Origin: Opitutaceae bacterium
GTDB taxonomy: Bacteria > Verrucomicrobiota > Verrucomicrobiae > Opitutales > Opitutaceae
Assembly (NCBI GenBank): GCA_031266495.1
Contig: JAISAX010000006.1
Coordinates: forward strand, 1 to 12,409
Reading direction: 5' to 3'
Length of the DNA stretch: 12,409 bases
The first letter of the stretch is position 1, and every line of letters starts with the position of its first letter. The notes beneath the pieces are model-generated. The model worked only from the letters and a program-made list of their open reading frames with translations. It ran no database searches and was not told where the DNA came from. A program made the translations under genes and the position numbers. Of this stretch, positions 7,347 through 12,409 are shown piece after piece.

Positions 7347-7955
7347 ATGAAACTGCACACGATAAAACTCCACGCCCTGCGCAACGAAGAACTCTATCAA
7401 TTCCAGACCGACCTGCTCGGCCTGCTCAAGAACAGCGACCCCGTAAAAACCGGCCTCGGGGCCGCGCTCTATGGCGAATTCAACCGCCTGCGTGCCGCCG
7501 CCGACACCGCCCTGCAACCCGCCCGCAAGAGCGCCCTCACCCCGATCCTCGCCGAAGAAGACGCCTTGCGCGACCAGCTTTACGGAGCCATGCGCGACCT
7601 GCGCCCCGCCATCGAACAAAACCTGCGCGACATTTTTGAAAAAGTGAACGCCCTCTCGCTAACCGCGCCCGATGCCCCCGCCGCCACGGCAAACGCAAAA
7701 CCCCCGACGATCAACCCTCCGGCGCTCCCGGCCCCGACGCTGGCGACAGCGACGAAGCCGACGCCCCCGGCAAAGCCGGCAACACCAACACCGGCGGAGC
7801 CGGGGCAGGCAACGGCGAAGCCGAAATCACTATCCCCGTGCCGCTCGAAGAGGATGTCACCGCCACCGCCCACACCAAAAAACCCTGCCCCTCCCACCCC
7901 CTCCCCCCCCCCCCCCCGCGCGCCACTTGTCCGCATCCGACCTTTTGAAATCTGA
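7347..7955 (+). CDS. DUF6261-like protein with a probable frameshift in its C-terminal part
   Basis: The first about 108 residues resemble the N-terminal half of DUF6261 proteins: MKLHTIKLHALRNEELYQFQ, then ARKSALTPILAEEDALRDQL and AIEQNLRDIFEKVNALS. Function is unknown; the segment is helical and soluble, with no signal peptide. In the ATG frame the rest (about 110-202) is a P/T/A-rich tail with poor codon bias, ending at TGA 7953-7955. From about 7680 a different frame has the typical C-ended codons and reads DDQPSGAPGPDAGDSDEADA, then AEITIPVPLEEDVTATA, ending at TGA 7946-7948. I infer a one-base slip in one of two C5 runs (7675-7679 or 7701-7705). A 15-C run lies at 7903-7917 near the end of both frames. 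There is no Shine-Dalgarno. The start is set by family resemblance, though the frame is open further upstream. Confidence 0.6.
   Translation: MKLHTIKLHALRNEELYQFQTDLLGLLKNSDPVKTGLGAALYGEFNRLRAAADTALQPARKSALTPILAEEDALRDQLYGAMRDLRPAIEQNLRDIFEKVNALSLTAPDAPAATANAKPPTINPPALPAPTLATATKPTPPAKPATPTPAEPGQATAKPKSLSPCRSKRMSPPPPTPKNPAPPTPSPPPPRAPLVRIRPFEI
7903..7917. repeat. Poly-C tract, 15 bases
   Basis: An unbroken run of 15 C near the 3' end of the DUF6261-like gene, preceded by CCCCTCCCACCCCCT-like sequence. It matches in length the run inside secA at 5334-5348. Confidence 0.9.
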
Positions 7956-7974
7956 AATCTCGAATCTGAAATCC
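7947..7974. repeat. GAAATCT-type x4 AT-rich heptamer array
   Basis: Four contiguous 7-bp units, GAAATCT, GAAATCT, CGAATCT and GAAATCC, overlap the stop codons of the DUF6261-like gene. They end 18 bp before the ATG (7993) of the broken PEP-CTERM gene, a position that could hold its promoter. Confidence 0.7.
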
Positions 7975-7992
7975 GCAATTTTCCGTCCGTCT

Positions 7993-8769
7993 ATGAAACT
8001 ACAAATGCCAGTAACACCACACATCATCATTGCCGCTGCGACCCTTGCCGCCGCCGCGCCTGGCTCGCCAGCACGGACAAGCAACTCCAGGTCAAGACCG
8101 CCAACGACAAGAACCTCAACCTCGAATGGACCGCCACCGGCTGGGCCGATGCCCGCGACGACGCCAGCATGACCCTCCTCACGGGCGACACCCTGACCGT
8201 CAACGGCGACAACCCCGGCGCGAGCAAAACGATCACCATCGGCACAGCCGCCACCATAGCCGCGCTGACCATCGACGGCACGACCGACATCGAATTCACC
8301 GGACAAAAACTCACCGGCAACTCGCCCGACACCCTGACCATCAACGGCAACGTGACGCTGGCGGAAAACGCCACCGCGTTCTTCGAGATCGGCGGCACCG
8401 GCCCCGGCGAGTACGACCAGTTGGTCTTCAGAGCCGAGGCCGGCACCGCCACGCTGACGCTGGGCGGCACGCTCGAACTCGTATCGTATAACAACTACAC
8501 CGGCGCGGAAGGCGACGCGTTCCAGCTCTTCGACCTGGTGAGCGGAGCGACCCCCCATCGGCACCTTTGCGAGCATCAACGATTTCACCCTGGCCGACGG
8601 CCTGGCGTGGGATTACTCGACGCTCTACACGAACGGCGAGGTGAGCATCATCGCGAGCGCGGTGCCCGAGCCCGCCGCGTGGGCGGTGTTGGCCGGGCTG
8701 GCGTTGCTGGCCTGGGCCATGTTGCGGCGTCCCCGCACCTGCACCCATCCCCGCCCCCGCCGCGTCTGA
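7993..8769 (+). pseudogene. PEP-CTERM sorting-domain surface protein, broken by two frameshifts
   Basis: Three pieces of one protein lie in alternating frames. Piece 1, from ATG 7993, is a signal-peptide-like start (VTPHIIIAAATLAAAAP). Piece 2, in another frame from about 8061, begins WLASTDKQLQVKTANDKNLN and runs through beta-strand repeats (TLLTGDTLTVNGDN, TITIGTAATIAALTIDG, DTLTINGNVTLAENATAFFE) as in exported autotransporter-type passengers. Piece 3, back in the first frame after a C6 run at 8551-8556, reads IGTFASINDFTLADGLAWDY and ends with a classical PEP-CTERM signal: VPEPAAW, a hydrophobic helix and a basic RRPR tail, TGA 8767-8769. One C fewer at 8551-8556 restores ATPIGTF. The first break, near 8050-8060, needs one inserted base or a small deletion. 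Intact homologues are exported by Sec and processed by an exosortase; none is in this window. A sequencing error remains possible. Confidence 0.75.
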
Positions 8770-9061
8770 GCCGCCGTTCCGGGGGGGAGGGGGGGGGCGT
8801 TGACACCACTTCGGGTTACCCCCCCCTCACGAGGGATGGCAAAAAAACAGCTTGCTCCGCCTGCGGCGATCCGGGAACTTTTCCCCTTGCGTTAGTGAAG
8901 AGCCGCCCGGTTACGGCTCTTGACCATGTCTGGTCCGGCCTCCGCCGGATTGGAACGGTGCCATCGGCAAAACGGTGCGGAATATCCCCGCCCCGCCCGC
9001 GGATGGCACGGAACTTTCAAACGTTCCCTCAGATCATGTTAACCACGTCCAAACCAACACC
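8770..9061 (+). promoter_or_regulatory. rpsO upstream region with consecutive hairpins
   Basis: No gene is seen in these 292 bp. Three inverted repeats follow one another: AAGAGCCG/CGGCTCTT (8898-8921, 8-base loop), ACCA/TGGT (about 8924-8935) and CCGGC/GCCGG (8936-8949). The first could be a terminator for upstream transcription, or together they could be the folded rpsO leader. In several bacteria ribosomal protein S15 binds its own mRNA leader to repress translation, so an autoregulatory structure is plausible here, but the sequence alone does not prove it. The bases directly before ATG 9062 (AACCACGTCCAAACCAACACC) are A/C-rich and lack a Shine-Dalgarno. Confidence 0.35.
8781..8797. repeat. 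G7-A-G9 tract after the PEP-CTERM stop
   Basis: Seven G, one A and nine G, twelve bases after the stop of the broken PEP-CTERM gene. It could form guanine-rich secondary structure or slip during replication. It is followed by TTGACA (8800-8805), which has no matching -10 box at normal spacing. Confidence 0.7.
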
Positions 9062-9325
9062 ATGCCAACCATCGCCAAACCCGAGATCATCACCCGCTTC
9101 AAAACGCACGACAAGGACACCGGTTCCTCCGAAGTCCAGATCGCGCTGCTGACCGCCCGCATCAACCACCTCACCGAGCACCTGCGCACGCACCGGAAAG
9201 ACTTCCACAGCCGCCGCGGCCTGCTCCAGATGGCCTCCCGCCGTCGCAAGCTGCTTGATTACGTCAAGCGCCACGACCTCAACAAGTACACCGAACTCCT
9301 CCAGAAGCTCAACCTCCGCAAGTAA
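9062..9325 (+). CDS. rpsO: 30S ribosomal protein S15
   Basis: 87 residues, close to the usual 88-89. S15 binds the central domain of 16S rRNA early in 30S assembly and contributes to a bridge to the 50S subunit. Family features are clear: [20 protein letters not shown] near the N-terminus, [19 protein letters not shown] in the middle with the conserved H-x-K-D-x-H-S-RRGL rRNA-contact block, then [20 protein letters not shown] 9062 was chosen because the family starts just before this helix; an upstream in-frame start at 8975 would add 29 unrelated residues. The gene lies upstream of pnp in the order common in bacteria, but a terminator-like hairpin and 561 bp separate them. Confidence 0.97.
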   Translation: MPTIAKPEIITRFKTHDKDTGSSEVQIALLTARINHLTEHLRTHRKDFHSRRGLLQMASRRRKLLDYVKRHDLNKYTELLQKLNLRK

Positions 9326-9338
9326 ACCTCTCCCGAAG

Positions 9339-9367
9339 ACGGGCGACCCGATCCGCAGGTCGCCCGT
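9339..9367 (+). terminator. Terminator hairpin after rpsO
   Basis: A perfect 10-bp stem, ACGGGCGACC and GGTCGCCCGT, with a 9-base loop, starts 13 bases after the rpsO stop and is followed by TGTCTTTG, a weak T-rich tail. It probably ends or attenuates the rpsO transcript and would separate rpsO from pnp. Confidence 0.7.
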
Positions 9368-9590
9368 TGTCTTTGCCCCCCGCGCGCTCCCGCGTCACCC
9401 GCGCTTCCCGCGCCCGTCGCGCCACCCGCCGCCGCAAAGACGCCCGCGCCGAGTCTTCCGGGACATTTCCGGTTGCCGCCCTCCGCCGCCGCTGCTCCTC
9501 CCCCCCCCCCAGCCGCGCAGGACGTCAACCGGAAATCTCTCGAAGCTCCCGGGAATTCGAGACGGCTCACCCGTTCCTGATTTCACACCC

Positions 9591-9618
9591 ACAGCGCCCA
9601 CAGCACAGCGCCCACAGC
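9591..9618. repeat. 14-bp tandem duplication
   Basis: Two perfect head-to-tail copies of ACAGCGCCCACAGC (9591-9604 and 9605-9618) within the pnp upstream region. No function is assigned. Confidence 0.8.
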
Positions 9619-9840
9619 ACCACTTTCCTGACGGCCTTCCGCCGCAGGATCATCGCCGGCCCTCCCGGCGGCACTGCGCCGCCCGGGTCCCGGGTCCGGT
9701 CCAACAAAACCCGTAAAACCCGTAACGCGCGCCACATTCACTGCGCGCGCCGCACACCACAGATAACCTGTCCGGAGACAGACCGCGCGGTTCCCCCGAA
9801 ACAGACACACATAACCGGAGCCGCACCCCGTCCAGACGAA

Positions 9841-9870
9841 AACAAACAGAAACAAACAGAAACAAACAGA
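9841..9870 (+). repeat. AACAAACAGA x3 in the pnp leader
   Basis: Three perfect 10-bp copies end 16 bases before the pnp ATG. The resulting mRNA would be A/C-rich and unstructured, with no Shine-Dalgarno; such leaders can support initiation by low structure or S1-type binding. Confidence 0.8.
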
Positions 9871-9886
9871 AAGCAACGTAACGATA

Positions 9887-12214
9887 ATGAACAACAAACA
9901 AACCGCAGAAGTCCCGGGCCTCGGGATCAAGTTCACCACCGGCGACATGGCCAAATTTGCCAACGGCGCCGTCACCGTCACCGTCGGCGAGACCAACGTC
10001 TTCGTTTCCGCCACCGCCGCCCAGACCATGCGCCCCGGCCAGGACTTTTTCCCCCTGACGGTCGATTACCGCGAAAAATACTCCGCCGCCGGCCGATTCC
10101 CGGGCGGCTACTTCAAACGCGAAGGCAAACCCTCCGAAAAAGAGATCCTCACCTCCCGCCTCTGCGACCGCCCCTGCCGCCCCCTCTTCCCCGAAGGCTT
10201 TCTCAACGAAGTCCAGATCATCGGCCTGCTCCTCTCCGCCGACCAGATCCACGAAGCCGACATCGCCATGGTCAACGGCGCCTCCGCCGCCCTCGCCATC
10301 TCCGACATCCCCTGGAACGGCCCCATCGGCGCCGTCCGCGTCGCCCTCATCGACGACCGGTTCGTCGCCAACCCGACCATCGAGCAAATGTTCAGCTCCA
10401 CGCTCGACCTCATCTACGTCGGCAACGAAAAAGACATGCTCATGATCGAAGGCTCCGCGGACCAGCTCCCGGAAGACCGCTTCATCGAAGCCCTCGAATA
10501 CGCCCACCAGGCCATCCAGCCCATCATCGCCACCATCCGCGACCTCGCCACCCGCGTCGGCAAACCCAAAGCCACCTTCCCGCTCGTCGTCGCCAAACCC
10601 GAAGCCCGCGCCATCATCGAACGCATCATCCCCCGGCAACGAGTCTCCGACGCCATATTCGGATACGAAAAACAAGTCCGCGCCGCCAACATCACCACCC
10701 TCAAGGAAGAAGCCCGCGCCACCCTCCTTGCCGAACTCGGCGAAGGCAATTTTGCCGACCACGACATCTCCATCGTATTCGAGGAACTCCAGTACAAAGC
10801 CTACCGCGCCACCGTCCTCGAACGCGGAGTCCGCGCCGACAAACGCGACGCGAAAACCCTCCGCCCCATTGCCGCCGAAGTCGGCGTCCTCCCCCGCGTC
10901 CACGGCTCCGCCCTCTTCCAGCGAGGCGACACCCAGGGCCTCGTCACCGCGACCCTCGGCCCCACCAAGGAAGCGCAGGACATGGACGGCCTCACCGGAG
11001 GCGCCACCTCCAAGTCCTTCATCCTCCACTACAACTTCCCCCCCTACTCCGTCGGCGAGACCGGCCGCTTCACCGGCCCCGGCCGCCGCGAGATCGGCCA
11101 CGGCGCCCTCGCCGAACGCTCCCTCGTCCCCGTCCTCCCCCCCGAAGACGTATTCCCGTACACCATCCGCCTCGTTTCCGACATCATGGCCTCCAACGGC
11201 TCCACCTCGATGGCCTCCATCTGCGGCGGCTGCCTCGCGCTCATGGACGCCGGCGTGCCCATCATCGCCCCCGTTGCCGGCATCTCCTGCGGCCTCATGA
11301 CGGGCAACAAACCCGACGGCGCCATCGACAACTGGGTCACCATCACCGACATCCTCGGCGAGGAAGACCACTTTGGCGACATGGACTTCAAGCTCGCCGG
11401 CACCACCAAAGGCATCACCGGCTTCCAGCTCGACCTCAAGATCAACGGACTCCCGCTCGAAATCGCCCGGACCGCGATCCACCAGGCCCGCGCCGCGCGC
11501 ATCGAAATCCTGAAACTCATGCTCGCCGCCATCCCCGCCCCGCGCAAGACCCTCAGCGCCTACGCCCCCCGCATCCAGACCATCCAGATCAACCCGGAAA
11601 AAATCGGACTCCTCATCGGCCCCGGCGGCAAGACCATCCGCCGCATCGTCGAGACCACCGGAGCGCAAATCGACATCGCGGACGACGATTCCGGCAAAGT
11701 CTTCATCTACTCGAACAACGCCGACTCGATGAACCGCGCCATCAGTGAAATCGACGCCCTGTGCGGAGGCGGCTCGCAAATCGAAGTCGGCAAAATCTAC
11801 ACCGGCCGAGTCAGCGGCGTGAAAGAGTTCGGAGCATTTGTCGAATGCCTCCCCGGCAAGGAAGGCCTCTGCCACATCAGCGAACTGGCCGACTTCCGCG
11901 TGCGCCGCACCGAAGACGTCGTCAAGGTCGGCGACTCGATCACCGTCAAATGCATCGGCATTGACGAACGCAGCAACAAAGTCCGCCTCTCCCGCCGCGC
12001 CGCGATGAAGGAACTCGAAGAACAGCAACAGCAGCAACAGCAACAACAACAGGAAGGAGCCGCGCCCGCGCCCGCGCCCGTTCCCGCTGACTACGAAGAT
12101 CCCGCCACTCCTCCTGCTCCCGCCGCCGCCGCCGCCGCCGCCGCCGCTCCCGCCGCCGCCGCCGCCGCTCCCGCCGCCGCCGCCGCTGCAACGCCCGAAG
12201 AGAAGCAAGGCTGA
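9887..12214 (+). CDS. pnp: Polyribonucleotide nucleotidyltransferase (PNPase)
   Basis: 775 residues. A phosphorolytic 3'-5' exoribonuclease that degrades mRNA to nucleoside diphosphates and is a common degradosome partner; it works as a trimer in the cytoplasm. Two RNase PH domains (about 10-235 and 310-550) flank an alpha-helical domain. The catalytic second domain has GRREIGHG (399-406), SNGSTSMAS (436-444) and [14 protein letters not shown] (488-501), with D488 and D494 matching the metal/catalytic aspartates of E. coli. The KH domain follows with the GPGG loop (578-581), then an S1 domain at about 633-705 ([19 protein letters not shown]). Residues 709-775 form an unusual tail: 10 consecutive Q (713-722), then P/A-rich sequence with three alanine runs and a charged end. 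ATG 9887 gives the normal N-terminus. The gene lies downstream of rpsO. Confidence 0.98.
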   Translation: MNNKQTAEVPGLGIKFTTGDMAKFANGAVTVTVGETNVFVSATAAQTMRPGQDFFPLTVDYREKYSAAGRFPGGYFKREGKPSEKEILTSRLCDRPCRPLFPEGFLNEVQIIGLLLSADQIHEADIAMVNGASAALAISDIPWNGPIGAVRVALIDDRFVANPTIEQMFSSTLDLIYVGNEKDMLMIEGSADQLPEDRFIEALEYAHQAIQPIIATIRDLATRVGKPKATFPLVVAKPEARAIIERIIPRQRVSDAIFGYEKQVRAANITTLKEEARATLLAELGEGNFADHDISIVFEELQYKAYRATVLERGVRADKRDAKTLRPIAAEVGVLPRVHGSALFQRGDTQGLVTATLGPTKEAQDMDGLTGGATSKSFILHYNFPPYSVGETGRFTGPGRREIGHGALAERSLVPVLPPEDVFPYTIRLVSDIMASNGSTSMASICGGCLALMDAGVPIIAPVAGISCGLMTGNKPDGAIDNWVTITDILGEEDHFGDMDFKLAGTTKGITGFQLDLKINGLPLEIARTAIHQARAARIEILKLMLAAIPAPRKTLSAYAPRIQTIQINPEKIGLLIGPGGKTIRRIVETTGAQIDIADDDSGKVFIYSNNADSMNRAISEIDALCGGGSQIEVGKIYTGRVSGVKEFGAFVECLPGKEGLCHISELADFRVRRTEDVVKVGDSITVKCIGIDERSNKVRLSRRAAMKELEEQQQQQQQQQQEGAAPAPAPVPADYEDPATPPAPAAAAAAAAAPAAAAAAPAAAAAATPEEKQG
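12023..12189 (+). repeat. CAA/CAG and GCC trinucleotide repeats in the pnp 3' end
   Basis: Ten CAA/CAG codons (12023-12052) encode glutamines. Further on, long GCC runs broken by CTCCC (about 12119-12189) encode alanine blocks joined by prolines. Both lie in the disordered tail beyond the S1 domain and are likely to vary in length between strains. Confidence 0.85.
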
Positions 12215-12254
12215 CGCGAGGTCGATCCGGCCTGGGCCTGGGCGGGGCCGGACC

Positions 12255-12285
12255 GGGGAGAGCACGCGAGACGCGTGCTCTCCCC
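12255..12285 (+). terminator. Strong hairpin after pnp
   Basis: A perfect 14-bp stem, GGGGAGAGCACGCG and CGCGTGCTCTCCCC, with a 3-base AGA loop, lies 40 bases after the pnp stop. No T run follows (GAAGAACC), so it is either a non-canonical terminator or a 3'-end stabiliser. It is the strongest inverted repeat I see in the window. Confidence 0.65.
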
Positions 12286-12335
12286 GAAGAACCTGAAAGG
12301 GCGCATCTCAAAAAGAGGACAAGCTCTGGAGAGGC

Positions 12336-12386
12336 AGTGGCGCGGGCGTCTCGCCCGCTCCGGAGTGGCGCGGGCGTCTCGCCCGC
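12336..12386. repeat. Two copies of a 23-bp hairpin repeat, 28 bp apart
   Basis: Identical 23-bp copies at 12336-12358 and 12364-12386 each contain GCGGGCG-TCT-CGCCCGC, a 7-bp stem with a TCT loop, and are separated by 5 bp. A third, smaller inverted repeat (GGCG-AAG-CGCC) follows at about 12390-12401. They look like a dispersed extragenic palindromic element. The sequence may continue beyond the window. Confidence 0.75.
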
Positions 12387-12409
12387 CGACGGCGAAGCCG
12401 CCGGATCGA

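Larger units (their letters stand above)
9368..9886 (+). promoter_or_regulatory. Long pnp upstream/leader region
   Basis: 519 bp without a supported gene. It contains a C11 tract (9500-9510), a tandem 14-bp duplication (9591-9618) and the near-repeat AAACCCGTAAAACCCGTAAC (about 9708-9726). Its last 55 bases are very A-rich, with almost no G, ending in three 10-bp repeats. The pnp promoter must lie here if the hairpin after rpsO stops transcription, but I cannot place a box pair. In several bacteria pnp mRNA is autoregulated through a leader structure; no RNase III-type long stem is obvious here. Confidence 0.35.

Noticed and set aside
8800..8830. Sigma-70 promoter starting from TTGACA at 8800-8805
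   Set aside because: The position 16-18 bases downstream is C-rich (CCCCCCTCACG) with no -10 match.
9367..11748. 793-codon plus-strand frame overlapping pnp in another frame
   Set aside because: The product is R/P/H-rich, typical of an out-of-frame reading of C-ended codons.
9650..12265. 871-codon minus-strand open frame opposite pnp
   Set aside because: It is antisense to an unmistakable PNPase and begins with poly-Gly from the GCC repeats; no domain features.
12336..12386. CRISPR repeat pair
   Set aside because: Only two copies with a 5-bp gap, far too short for a spacer; better explained as an extragenic palindromic repeat.

Overview
GC-rich chromosomal DNA that I would place in the Verrucomicrobia, most likely Opitutaceae. 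This rests on protein character, not on a database search: an enlarged SecA of about 1,007 residues, a PEP-CTERM surface protein, a DUF6261-type protein, an rpsO-pnp pair, little sign of Shine-Dalgarno sequences, and strongly C-ended codons. Housekeeping genes (secA, rpsO, pnp) alternate with an accessory stretch rich in repeats, homopolymer C tracts and broken genes.

Layout: (1) 1-223, the 3' end of an IS110-family transposase cut by the window edge. (2) 224-767, a pyrimidine-rich stretch without a convincing large gene, ending in a possible 37-residue reading frame (639-752). (3) 768-2828, minus strand, a secreted trypsin-like serine protease with extra N- and C-terminal domains. (4) 2829-2990, a divergent control region. 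(5) 2991-6014, secA. (6) 6074-6727, minus strand, an SGNH/GDSL hydrolase convergent with secA, with hairpins between them. (7) 6770-8769, the accessory stretch: an AT-rich heptamer array, a 42-bp tandem array of GC-rich palindromes, a DUF6261-like gene whose frame appears to shift, a second heptamer array, and a PEP-CTERM gene broken by two apparent frameshifts. (8) 8770-9325, a leader with hairpins and rpsO, followed by a terminator hairpin. (9) 9368-12214, a long leader and pnp with a Q/A-rich tail. (10) 12215-12409, a strong hairpin and two copies of a 23-bp hairpin repeat.

Functionally, secA drives Sec export, which the protease and the PEP-CTERM protein would use. rpsO and pnp keep the conserved bacterial order, but a hairpin separates them and pnp has its own leader of more than 500 bp, so they may be only partly co-transcribed. 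I saw no complete new multi-gene system. The most unusual signals are the exactly phased 42-bp palindrome array ahead of the DUF6261-like gene, the long C/G homopolymers inside open frames (15 C in secA, 11 C in the protease gene), and the frame breaks in the two accessory genes, at least one of them on a C run.
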